From Achromobacter sp. UMC46 (GTDB lineage: Bacteria > Pseudomonadota > Gammaproteobacteria > Burkholderiales > Burkholderiaceae_B): DNA of 64,000 bases. Below, piece by piece: positions 1 through 6,627 of this stretch. The notes beneath the pieces are model-generated. The model worked only from the letters and a program-made list of their open reading frames with translations. It did not search any database and had not been told where the DNA came from. Position numbers and translations under genes: made by a program. How positions within the stretch are numbered: position 1 is the first letter of the stretch; each line of letters begins with the position of its first letter. The DNA lies in assembly GCF_014170335.1 (NCBI RefSeq), contig NZ_LZZS01000036.1, positions 1-64,000 of the forward strand, given 5' to 3'.

Positions 1-24
1 GTGGGGGGAGGAGTGTGCAGGGAC

Positions 25-58
25 GCCAAAAGCGGCCGCGCGGGCGGCCTTTTTTGGC
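25..58. terminator. Bidirectional Rho-independent-like terminator
   Basis: An inverted repeat GGCCGC (34-39) / GCGGCC (44-49) with a 4-nt loop is flanked by A-tract GCCAAAA (25-31) and T-tract TTTTGGC (52-58), so it could work in both directions. It probably ends a gene lying left of the window. Confidence 0.6.
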
Positions 59-110
59 ATATGGATGTGCTTGGCTTGGGGGGGCGCGCTTGCGCGCTTG
101 CGTGGGGCGC

Positions 111-187
111 GGTGGATAAGGGTGTGGGTAAGTCGGTGGATTGGGGGTGGATAGGCGGTGGATAGGCGGTGGATAAGGTGGGATAAC
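111..187. repeat. Cluster of GGTGGATA(A/G) repeats
   Basis: GGTGGATAAG occurs at 111-120. An 11-bp unit GGTGGATAGGC is then repeated in tandem at 146-156 and 157-167, followed by the variants GGTGGATAAGG (168-178) and TGGGATAAC (179-187). GTGGATAA matches 8 of 9 bases of the DnaA box (reverse TGTGGATAA), but no replication gene is nearby. No gene is supported in bases 1-360 apart from the terminator and these repeats. Confidence 0.6.
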
Positions 188-360
188 TTTTGGGGCCGCG
201 TGGCCGCATAACCTTTGGTGACGCATGTGTCGGAGGGTGTCTCGGGTTTTCCCGTGGATTTCTAGTACCCTGCCCGGTTGCCCTGTGGTGCTGATGCGCG
301 GGCGGCGACGGAGGCGTTTGAAGAACGCGTCCGCCCTTTCACTTTTTGCTGTTTGTAGCC

Positions 361-792
361 ATGACCCTGACGTTCAATGGGCGCGCGTTCGCCGCCCTGC
401 TTGCCGTGACCGCGCTGTTGGCGCTGATTGCCCTGTATGGCGCGCCCTATCCGTTCTTGCGCGGATTCGTGGGGGATGTGGTGGCCGTGGGCTGGGTCTA
501 TCTGGTGTACCGGACGTTCATCCGGGCGCACGTCGGCGCGCTGGCGGTGGCGGCGTTGCTGACGGGGTATGCGGTGGAGTTCGGCCAGTATCTGGCGCGG
601 CAGAACGGGTGGCAGATCGAGCAGCCGGTGCTGCGCGTGGTGTTCGGCAGCGTGCCGGACTGGTGGGACGTGCTGGCCTACACCGTGGGGTTTGCGGTGG
701 TGCTGGTGCTGGCTTTGGCCAATGAGCACCGCCAGCGCAATGCCGCGTTGCGGGATGCCCGCGCGCGGGCGAGCTTGCGCGCCCGCCGTTAG
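361..792 (+). CDS. DUF2809 family membrane protein
   Basis: Encodes 143 residues with about four hydrophobic segments (near residues 10-28, 38-54, 58-75 and 103-122) and a basic, Arg-rich tail. The conserved look of the DUF2809 family is visible: a G-D-V-V-A-V-G-W-V-Y-L segment, an A-V-E-F-G-Q-Y motif after the third helix, and a W-D-V-L-A-Y-T-V-G motif opening the last helix. The function of the family is not known. A TTG five codons upstream (346) is possible, but the ATG at 361 gives a normal inner-membrane N-terminus. It stands alone, with no partner gene to suggest a role. Confidence 0.75.
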   Translation: MTLTFNGRAFAALLAVTALLALIALYGAPYPFLRGFVGDVVAVGWVYLVYRTFIRAHVGALAVAALLTGYAVEFGQYLARQNGWQIEQPVLRVVFGSVPDWWDVLAYTVGFAVVLVLALANEHRQRNAALRDARARASLRARR

Positions 793-870
793 CCGTTGGC
801 GCTTAGCCCCCCTAGCCGCTAAGCGGCGGGCATGTCGGCCGGGGCGTCTTCCCCGGCCTCTTCCGATCAT

Positions 871-1083
871 TCAAGCCTGGCAGACCGGTTCGTCGTCGTT
901 GCGACGGACCGCGGGGGCGCTTGCGCGCAACGGTTGCAGGCGGGCGTTGCGGAACGGCGCGAACAGCTCGGCCCAGGACGACGGGAACAAGGGCGTGGCG
1001 TGGCGCACCGCGTCGCGGCGGGCGTAGTGCGTCAACAGCTGTTGACCGATCGGGGCGTCTCCCAGGGGATGGCGGGTATTCAT
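871..1083 (-). CDS. Small hypothetical protein
   Basis: Encodes a 70-residue protein (MNTRHPLGDAP start) that I do not recognise. It is basic and rich in Ala, Arg and Pro, with no signal peptide or membrane segment. A GGAAA a few bases before the ATG is a weak ribosome site; a longer form starting at 1116 has no better site. The composition is not that of a typical antisense shadow and no other gene occupies the region, so it may be real, but support is modest. Confidence 0.4.
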   Translation of the reverse strand: MNTRHPLGDAPIGQQLLTHYARRDAVRHATPLFPSSWAELFAPFRNARLQPLRASAPAVRRNDDEPVCQA

Positions 1084-1263
1084 GGTATTTCCGTATTGCA
1101 TTGAAAGTGTATTCATTGTACTGGCAGCAGTGCGATGCGTCCACCGTCGCCCGTGGCGGCCTTGCGCCAGATCAAGTCATTGATTTGAAAGGGTCTGGCC
1201 CTTTTTATGCCGTGACTGGCCTGACATCTTCGGGATTGCCCTAGCAGTTCGAAACAGTAGACG

Positions 1264-1275
1264 GTATACAATGTT
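1264..1275 (+). promoter_or_regulatory. Putative GntR operator / -10 element (site A)
   Basis: GTATACAATGTT lies 58 bases before the oxidase start and is identical in its first 12 bases to site B at 6555. TATACA could also serve as a -10 hexamer, so a repressor bound here would block RNA polymerase. The operator role is inferred from recurrence across the island. Confidence 0.5.
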
Positions 1276-1332
1276 CAACATGGCCGGGCTAAACCAGCCT
1301 GGAATCCCTCCCCCTCTGGACTGGAGCGCGTC

Positions 1333-2064
1333 ATGGCAGAACTGATGAACCGAGATGAATTCCGTACCGCGTTGGAAAACGCGATCAAGGGCAAGAGCGC
1401 CAACGCTTCGCCTTTTTCCATCGCCTGGGCCGAAGGCAAGCTCAGCCGCGAACACCTGTCGCGGTGGGCCGAGAACCACTACCACTACGTCGGTCCGTTC
1501 GCGGACTACCTGGGCTATCTGTATGCCCGCACGCCCGACACCTATACCGAGGCCAAGGACTTCCTGCTGGCCAACATGTATGAAGAGGAAATCGGCGGCG
1601 ACCGCCATACGGATCTGCTGATCCGCTTTGCCGAAGCCTGCGGCACCACCCGCGAACGGGTGACCAATCCCGACAACATGTCGCCCACCACGCGCGCGCT
1701 GCAAAGCTGGTGTTACGCCGTGGCCATGCGCGAAGACCCCATCGTGGCGGTGGCGGGCCTGGTCGTGGGGCTGGAATCGCAGGTGCCGTCCATCTACCGC
1801 AAGCAGACCCCGACGCTGCGCGACAAGTACGGTTTCACCGATGAAGAGGTGGAATTCTTCGACCTGCACATCGTGTCGGACGAGATCCACGGCGAACGCG
1901 GCTATCAGATCGTGCTGGAGCACGCCAACACGGTCGAGCTGCAGCGGCGCTGCCTGAAGATCTGCGAAATCGGCGCCCAGATGCGGCTGCTGTACACCAC
2001 GGCGCTCTACACCGACTACGTGCAGCACGAGATCAAGCTGCCCGAACTCGGCCTGGCCGCCTGA
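1333..2064 (+). CDS. Heme-oxygenase-like diiron oxidase (HDO/CADD-like, TenA/PqqC fold)
   Basis: Encodes 243 residues of the all-helical TenA/PqqC/heme-oxygenase-like fold. The complete metal-ligand set of the HDO group is visible: E85, H92, E148, H179, D183 and H186. The spacing (E-x6-H, about 55 residues, E, about 30 residues, H-x3-D-x2-H) matches the diiron protein CADD, which argues for O2-activating diiron chemistry rather than thiaminase activity. The substrate is unknown. The ATG at 1333 follows GGAG. It heads a row with two ferredoxins and a small protein, and a flavin reductase lies at the far end of the island, which would provide electrons. Annotation pipelines may call it TenA family regulator or iron-containing redox enzyme. 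Confidence 0.8.
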   Translation: MAELMNRDEFRTALENAIKGKSANASPFSIAWAEGKLSREHLSRWAENHYHYVGPFADYLGYLYARTPDTYTEAKDFLLANMYEEEIGGDRHTDLLIRFAEACGTTRERVTNPDNMSPTTRALQSWCYAVAMREDPIVAVAGLVVGLESQVPSIYRKQTPTLRDKYGFTDEEVEFFDLHIVSDEIHGERGYQIVLEHANTVELQRRCLKICEIGAQMRLLYTTALYTDYVQHEIKLPELGLAA

Positions 2065-2145
2065 CGCAGCGGCCCGCGAATCCGGCCTATCCGGCTGCGC
2101 CGCAGGAGCTGCGCGGCCGGCCCGCAGCTCCTGGACGACAGACCC

Positions 2146-2445
2146 ATGCCTACCGTTGTATTCCATAAAGGCGGCCAGACCTTCACCGACGTGGTGAAGG
2201 ACAACACCAACCTGGTGGTGCGGGCCGGCATCAAGCAGTTCCCGTATCCGCACCTGCGCTATGAATGCGGCATGGGCAAATGCGCCAAATGCGCGTGCCG
2301 CGTGCTGGCGGGCGCCGAGCATCTGCCGCCCGTGAACTGGAAAGAGAAAAAGCAGCTGGGCGACCGCATCGACCAGGGCTATCGGCTGGCGTGCCAGCTG
2401 TGGCTCAGCAGCGATGTCGAGCTGCTCCAGGACATGGAGGCATAG
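2146..2445 (+). CDS. [2Fe-2S] ferredoxin (first of two)
   Basis: Encodes 99 residues with the plant-type [2Fe-2S] ligand pattern C41-x4-C46-x2-C49 and C83; an extra Cys sits at 51. It lacks any reductase domain, so it should be a soluble one-electron carrier. It follows the diiron oxidase by 81 bases and is separated by only 5 bases from the next gene. By context it probably delivers electrons to the oxidase, taking them from the flavin reductase encoded at 8609. That pairing is inferred. Confidence 0.85.
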   Translation: MPTVVFHKGGQTFTDVVKDNTNLVVRAGIKQFPYPHLRYECGMGKCAKCACRVLAGAEHLPPVNWKEKKQLGDRIDQGYRLACQLWLSSDVELLQDMEA

Positions 2446-2450
2446 CGGCC

Positions 2451-2777
2451 ATGGACTCCGTATACGTGATCCTGACGACCAAGCCGGGCGTGTTCCGCAC
2501 CGAGGTCGGCGACGACGTCGACATCATCGAGACCTACGACTACGTGTTCTACGGGCGCGCGCTGGCGGTCTTCCGCATCGCCCGGCTGCATGGCGACACG
2601 CGGCTGGTCGTCACGGAAGAGGCGCCGCCCTATGTGGTGAACCGCGTGCCGTCCAAATTCCTGGAGAAGTTCGCCTCGGTCGAGGCCGCCCGCAAGGAAC
2701 TGGCCCACCTGACGCGCTTCGGCAGCATGGAATCCACCTTGACGCTGCGGGCCGGTGCCACAGCGGCGGAGCATTGA
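2451..2777 (+). CDS. Uncharacterised 108-residue protein between two ferredoxins
   Basis: I do not recognise this 108-residue protein. It has no Cys, no signal peptide and no membrane span. The N-terminal half (V-Y-V-I-L-T-T-K-P-G-V-F-R-T-E, then D-Y-V-F-Y-G-R) looks like a compact alpha/beta fold and the C-terminal third is helical. It is packed 5 bases after one ferredoxin gene and 5 bases before the next, so the three are almost certainly co-transcribed. A small accessory or coupling subunit of the oxygenase is plausible, by analogy with multicomponent oxygenases, but nothing in the sequence proves it. Confidence 0.8.
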   Translation: MDSVYVILTTKPGVFRTEVGDDVDIIETYDYVFYGRALAVFRIARLHGDTRLVVTEEAPPYVVNRVPSKFLEKFASVEAARKELAHLTRFGSMESTLTLRAGATAAEH

Positions 2778-2782
2778 ACGAC

Positions 2783-3124
2783 ATGGTCCAGATCACTTTC
2801 ATCTCGAACGGCGGCAAGGTGGCGACCGCGCCCGAGAACAGCAATCTGCTGCGCGTGTCGCTGAAGGAAAAAGGCGGCATCCCGTTCAAATGCGGGGGCG
2901 GCCTGTGCGGCACCTGCAAATGCCGCATCGAGGAAGGGCTTGAGCACACCGATGCGGTCAAGCCGAAAGAGCGCAAGCACCTGCGCCCCGAAGATTTCGA
3001 GGCCGGCTACCGCATGGCGTGCCAGACCTTCGTGAACGGCGACGTGAAAGTGTCGTGGGTGGTGCAGAACGGCAAGGGCGTGGTGGTGGGCGCGGCGTCC
3101 GATCCGGTCGAAGCCGCCACCTGA
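2783..3124 (+). CDS. [2Fe-2S] ferredoxin (second of two)
   Basis: Encodes 113 residues with C37-x4-C42-x2-C45 and C80 as [2Fe-2S] ligands and an extra Cys at 47, the same layout as the first ferredoxin. Overall identity to the first is only moderate (different loops, longer C-terminus), so this is an old or functionally split pair rather than a fresh duplication. The start is 5 bases after the small protein. It is the last gene of the plus-strand oxidase operon and is followed by the convergent regulator gene. Likely an electron carrier for the oxidase. Confidence 0.85.
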   Translation: MVQITFISNGGKVATAPENSNLLRVSLKEKGGIPFKCGGGLCGTCKCRIEEGLEHTDAVKPKERKHLRPEDFEAGYRMACQTFVNGDVKVSWVVQNGKGVVVGAASDPVEAAT

Positions 3125-3161
3125 ACGCGTGGGGCGCGCGCTGCCGCCCCGCCTTGCGGTC

Positions 3162-3884
3162 TCAGTCCGCCGATCCGAGCTGCTGCGTGTCGGTATAGGC
3201 CTTGGCCGCGTTGTGCACATGCTGGCTGGCCAGCAGCGCCGCCAGATCGCCGTTGCCGGCGATGACGGCGTTCAGGATCTGCGAGTGCTCGTCCCAGTTC
3301 GCCTTGGCGCGGTGCATGTTGCTGGGCGCGAACAGCAGCGCCGTGCGGTCGCGCAGCGAACGCATCAGATCGGTCAGCACCACGTTGCCGCCGATGGTGG
3401 CCAGCATTTCGTGGAACTGCGAATTCAGCGCCAGGAACTTGTCCAGCTGTTCGCTGCGCGCGGCTTCCGTGCCTTCGCGCAGGAAGGCCTGCAGGCGTTC
3501 GACGGTTTTCGCATCGCGCCGTTGCGCCGCCAGCTTGGCGTTCAGGCCTTCCAGCGTGGCGCGCACTTCCACCATGTCGTAGGCCACCGCATCGGACAAT
3601 ACCGAGACGGATGCGCCGCGGCGCGGTTCGATGGTGACGAGCCCCTCGGCCGCCAGGGCGCGCAGGGCTTCGCGCACCGGAATCCGCGACACCCCCATTT
3701 CTTCGGACAGACGGCCTTCCACCAGGCGGTCGCCGGGGGTGAACTCGCCACTGAGGATGCGTTCGCGCAACTTGTCGCGGATGACGGCGAACAACTGCGG
3801 ATGCTGCTCGCCGATCTTCAGCGGAGCGGAAGACTGCGTCTCAACGGCTTGCGGGCTGACGGGCGAAGTGGTCATGGCGAGCAT
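3162..3884 (-). CDS. GntR/FCD-family transcriptional regulator
   Basis: Encodes about 240 residues. An N-terminal winged helix contains L-R-E-R-I-L-S-G-E-F-T-P-G-D-R-L-V-E, then S-R-I-P-V-R-E-A-L-R-A-L, the GntR signature. A C-terminal helical FCD ligand-binding domain carries D/R/H residues typical of metal-assisted carboxylate sensing. The start is uncertain: ATGs at 3911, 3884 and 3875 are in frame without a strong ribosome site. I prefer 3884 because the operator-like element at 3899-3916 then lies upstream. By position it is the local repressor of the oxidase island, probably responding to the substrate or an acidic product. Confidence 0.85.
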   Translation of the reverse strand: MLAMTTSPVSPQAVETQSSAPLKIGEQHPQLFAVIRDKLRERILSGEFTPGDRLVEGRLSEEMGVSRIPVREALRALAAEGLVTIEPRRGASVSVLSDAVAYDMVEVRATLEGLNAKLAAQRRDAKTVERLQAFLREGTEAARSEQLDKFLALNSQFHEMLATIGGNVVLTDLMRSLRDRTALLFAPSNMHRAKANWDEHSQILNAVIAGNGDLAALLASQHVHNAAKAYTDTQQLGSAD

Positions 3885-3898
3885 GTCTGGATTAATGG

Positions 3899-3920
3899 AT
3901 ACAGTCTCCATTGTATTACC
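3899..3920 (-). promoter_or_regulatory. Putative autoregulatory GntR operator (site E)
   Basis: ATACA (3899-3903) and TGTAT (3912-3916) form an inverted repeat. On the minus strand the element reads GTAATACAATGG, sharing TACAATG with sites A and B. It lies between the permease and gntR, consistent with self-control of gntR. Confidence 0.4.
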
Positions 3921-3954
3921 GGGTGTAGCCAAGTGCCGTTGCCGCGGCGCCGCA

Positions 3955-4698
3955 TCAGGCGCCCCAGAAGGCTTTAGCGAGCACGCCCGCCGCGCCCAGC
4001 GCGCACACCGCCAGCAGCACGCTGCGCATGGCCTGTGGCGGCAGCAAGGCCCGCAACCGGTTGGAGGCCGCGAAACCGGCCAGCAGGAAAGGCGCCAGGC
4101 TAAGGGCCAGCCCGGCGTGGTAACCCGTATACCGCTTGGCCAGCGCCAGCATGGCAAGCGAGAAGATCGATCCCAGGAACAGCACCACGCCCAGCGTCGC
4201 GCGCAGCCGCGGCGGCGCCGAATGCTGCAGCACGATGGCGATGGGGGGCGCGCCGACGGACGTCATCGTGCCCATGATGCCTGAGGCCACGCCGGCGCCC
4301 GACACGCGCCCCGGCGTGGCGGTGAAACGCAGGCCCGCCACGCTGAGCGCGACGGCGGCCAGGATCAGGCACGCGAACAGCACGCCCAACGCTTGCGGGG
4401 CGAAGCGCGCCATGGCGTAGATGGCGATCAGCGTGCCCACCACCCGCCCCGCCAGCGCGTAGGACACGGCGGACCAGTCGATGAACGCGCGTTCGCGCAG
4501 CGCGGTCAGGAGCGAGATGAAGCCGCCCAGCGTCAGCAGGGGGCCGGGCGCCAGTTGCGGGAAGAACATCGCCGCCACCGGCGCCGCGAACATCGCGAAG
4601 CCGATGCCCCCCACGCCTTGTGCCAGCGCGGCGCCGAACACCACCAGCGCCATGGCGGCGTAGTGCCAGACATCGGGGAACGGCAGGTCGGACAGCAT
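3955..4698 (-). CDS. TauE/SafE (TSUP) family permease
   Basis: Encodes 247 residues with about eight hydrophobic segments. The N-terminal helix motif A-Q-G-V-G-G-I-G-F and the repeated V-G-A-P-P-I-A motif in the second half are those of the TSUP (sulfite exporter TauE/SafE) family. These are inner-membrane proteins that move sulfonates, sulfite or other small organic anions. AAGGTGA stands about 9 bases before the ATG. It lies upstream of gntR on the same strand, with an operator-like element between, and diverges from the large permease at 4926. The substrate is probably the island substrate or a released small anion; which one cannot be told. Confidence 0.8.
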   Translation of the reverse strand: MLSDLPFPDVWHYAAMALVVFGAALAQGVGGIGFAMFAAPVAAMFFPQLAPGPLLTLGGFISLLTALRERAFIDWSAVSYALAGRVVGTLIAIYAMARFAPQALGVLFACLILAAVALSVAGLRFTATPGRVSGAGVASGIMGTMTSVGAPPIAIVLQHSAPPRLRATLGVVLFLGSIFSLAMLALAKRYTGYHAGLALSLAPFLLAGFAASNRLRALLPPQAMRSVLLAVCALGAAGVLAKAFWGA

Positions 4699-4710
4699 GC
4701 GGATATGTCA

Positions 4711-4730
4711 CCTTGTATGTATACGATAGT
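4711..4730 (-). promoter_or_regulatory. Putative GntR operator (site C)
   Basis: GTATAC (4719-4724) inside TTGTATGTATACGATAGT lies about 20 bases before the permease start. TTGTAT and GTATAC overlap as a partly palindromic unit. It shares the GTATAC core with sites A, B and D. Confidence 0.4.
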
Positions 4731-4870
4731 CAATCCGTGACAATCGACGGTTTCGGCAAGAATGAAAAAATCACGGGTAAACCCTTGATATTTGGCCGTA
4801 ATTCATGAGTTTTTCAGAATTATCGGTTTCCCTAGGCGTTGCATATTTCGATTGGTATGGCTCCTAACGA

Positions 4871-4890
4871 AATATAGTATACCGATTGTG
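4871..4890 (+). promoter_or_regulatory. Putative GntR operator (site D)
   Basis: GTATAC (4877-4882) within AATATAGTATACCGATTGTG sits 43 bases before the large permease gene, in an AT-rich stretch unlike the surrounding DNA. Together with site C it brackets the divergent promoter region 4699-4925. Confidence 0.4.
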
Positions 4891-4925
4891 GCGACCTAAC
4901 AGCCACGTCACAAGGGGAATCTCGC

Positions 4926-6458
4926 ATGCAATCCGACGTCGTGCTCAACGCTGCCCATTGGATGTACCTGCTCAGCGTGGCCGCCATCATCCTGACGATG
5001 ATCTTGCGGGCCAACGTGGTGGTGCCATCGGTGATCGGCACGTTCCTGGTGGTGCTGGCCATCACGGGCAACCCGATCAGCGCGCTGATCGGCATCTTTT
5101 CGGCCAGCTTCGTGGCCGCCAAGGAGCTGTTCAACATCTTCCTGGTCATCACCTTCATGACCGCGCTGCTCAACGCCTTGAAGACCTTGCAGGCGGACGT
5201 GCGCATGGTCCAGCCTTTCCGGCGGGTGATGCGCGGCGGGCATTCCTCGTTCGTCATCATCGCCCTCTGTACCTACGTGATCTCGCTGTTCTTCTGGCCC
5301 ACGCCCGCCGTGCCGCTGGTGTCCGCCATCCTGCTGCCCGCGGCGATCGCGGCGGGGCTGCCGCCGTTGGCCGGCGCGATGGCGATCGCCATCGCCGGCC
5401 AGGGCATGGCGCTGTCGTCGGACTATGTGATCGGAGTGGCGCCCAGCATCAGCGCCAAGGCGGCGGGGGCGGCGGTCAGCGCGGCGGTGGTGGCCGACCG
5501 CGCGCTGGTGTTGTCGCTGATCACCGGCGCCGTGGCGCTGGTGGCGGCCTACCTGCTGATCCGCAAGCACATCGTGCCCGCAAGCCCCGCGTTGCTGGAC
5601 GCCTGGCAGGCCCGCGCGCAAGACGGCAGCCTGGCGCGGATCGAGCAGTCGGGCTCGTTCGACAAGGCCGAACTGGCGCGCGGCACCATGGGCGGCGACC
5701 CGTCGCTGCCGCAGGGCTCCGCGCTGAACGACGAGGAGCGCCGTCGCGTGCGCTGGTCCAAAACCTTTGCCGTGGTGACGCCGCTGGCGTTCCTGGCCGT
5801 GATCGCCGTGATGGTGGTGCCGCGGCTGTTCCCGTCCATACCCGCCCTGCGCGGTGGCGACGCGGCGGCGCTGGTCGGCGGCGTGGCCTTCGTGGTGATG
5901 ATGCTGGTGACGCTGGCCGCCGAAGGCCCGCGCAAGATGCTGGACGTGTGCCCCGAGCACGTGACGGACGGTTTCGTGTTCGCCTTCAAGGCGATGGGAT
6001 CGGTGCTGCCGATCGCCGGGTTCTTCTTCGTGGGCGCCAACGAAACCGCCGCGCAGATCCTGGGTGTGCCGCTGGCGCAGGCGCCCGGCCTGCTGTTCGA
6101 AGTGATCTCGGCCGGCCAGCACCTGATTCCCGAAAATCATTTCCTGGTGGCGTTCGGCGTGCTGCTGGTGGGCATGATCACCGGCATCGACGGCTCGGGC
6201 TTCGCCGGCCTGCCGCTGACCGGCACGCTGTCCGGCGCGCTGGGCCCGGTCGTGGGCGTGGACCCGGCGACCCTGGCCGCCGTGGGCCAGATGGGCGCCG
6301 TCTGGACGGGCGGCGGCACCCTGATCGCGTGGTCGTCGCTGATCGCGGTGGCGGGGTTCGCGCGGGTCAACGTGCTGTCGCTGGTGCGCGCCCTGCTGCT
6401 GCCCGTGCTGCTGGCGCTGTTCGTCTCCACCATCTGCGCCGTATTGATCTGGAGTTGA
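4926..6458 (+). CDS. Large secondary permease (ion-transporter-superfamily-like)
   Basis: Encodes 510 residues and about 11-12 transmembrane segments, split by a charged cytoplasmic loop near residues 205-280. The motif T-G-I-D-G-S-G-F-A-G-L-P-L-T near residue 420, which interrupts a membrane helix, resembles those in GntP/DctM-like carriers of sugar acids and dicarboxylates. The family is not certain. AGGGGAA lies just before the ATG. Site D precedes it, a clear terminator follows, and the aldehyde dehydrogenase gene comes next. The likely job is proton- or sodium-coupled uptake of the organic acid that the island degrades. Confidence 0.7.
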   Translation: MQSDVVLNAAHWMYLLSVAAIILTMILRANVVVPSVIGTFLVVLAITGNPISALIGIFSASFVAAKELFNIFLVITFMTALLNALKTLQADVRMVQPFRRVMRGGHSSFVIIALCTYVISLFFWPTPAVPLVSAILLPAAIAAGLPPLAGAMAIAIAGQGMALSSDYVIGVAPSISAKAAGAAVSAAVVADRALVLSLITGAVALVAAYLLIRKHIVPASPALLDAWQARAQDGSLARIEQSGSFDKAELARGTMGGDPSLPQGSALNDEERRRVRWSKTFAVVTPLAFLAVIAVMVVPRLFPSIPALRGGDAAALVGGVAFVVMMLVTLAAEGPRKMLDVCPEHVTDGFVFAFKAMGSVLPIAGFFFVGANETAAQILGVPLAQAPGLLFEVISAGQHLIPENHFLVAFGVLLVGMITGIDGSGFAGLPLTGTLSGALGPVVGVDPATLAAVGQMGAVWTGGGTLIAWSSLIAVAGFARVNVLSLVRALLLPVLLALFVSTICAVLIWS

Positions 6459-6484
6459 CCTTTCCCTGGCCCGGCCGGCGTTGC

Positions 6485-6508
6485 AAGGGGCCCTGGGGGC
6501 CCCTTTTT
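6485..6508 (+). terminator. Rho-independent terminator
   Basis: AAGGGGCCC (6485-6493), loop TGG, GGGCCCCTT (6497-6505), then a T-run to 6508. It ends the permease transcript, so the aldehyde dehydrogenase needs its own promoter. Confidence 0.85.
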
Positions 6509-6554
6509 CACGGCTAAGCCTGGGGTTTCCACGTATCGCCGCAAAGTGATTAAA

Positions 6555-6568
6555 GTATACAATGTTCA
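6555..6568 (+). promoter_or_regulatory. Putative GntR operator / -10 element (site B)
   Basis: GTATACAATGTTCA, identical to site A over 14 bases (A also continues TTCA). It lies 60 bases before the GTG start of the aldehyde dehydrogenase, about the same distance as site A from its gene. Confidence 0.5.
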
Positions 6569-6627
6569 GAAGCTATCTAAGACGACCGATTTCCGGCCAC
6601 TCCCGTACAGGTAAAGGAAGCGCTTCC

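Noticed and set aside
111..187. Replication origin or CRISPR array
   Set aside because: There is no dnaA, rnpA or gidA nearby to support an origin, and repeats of 11 bp without spacers are not CRISPR.
1333..2064. TenA thiaminase II or a TenA-type transcriptional regulator
   Set aside because: Six diiron ligands of the HDO group are intact and no thiamine genes are nearby.
4886..6517. 543-residue plus-strand frame overlapping the large permease
   Set aside because: Arg/Gly/Ala-rich out-of-frame shadow; the permease frame has clear membrane helices and a ribosome site.
6562..6627. ATG 6562 as start of the aldehyde dehydrogenase
   Set aside because: It lies inside the GTATACAATGTTCA site, has no ribosome site and adds 22 residues not typical of the family; GTG 6628 has a good site.
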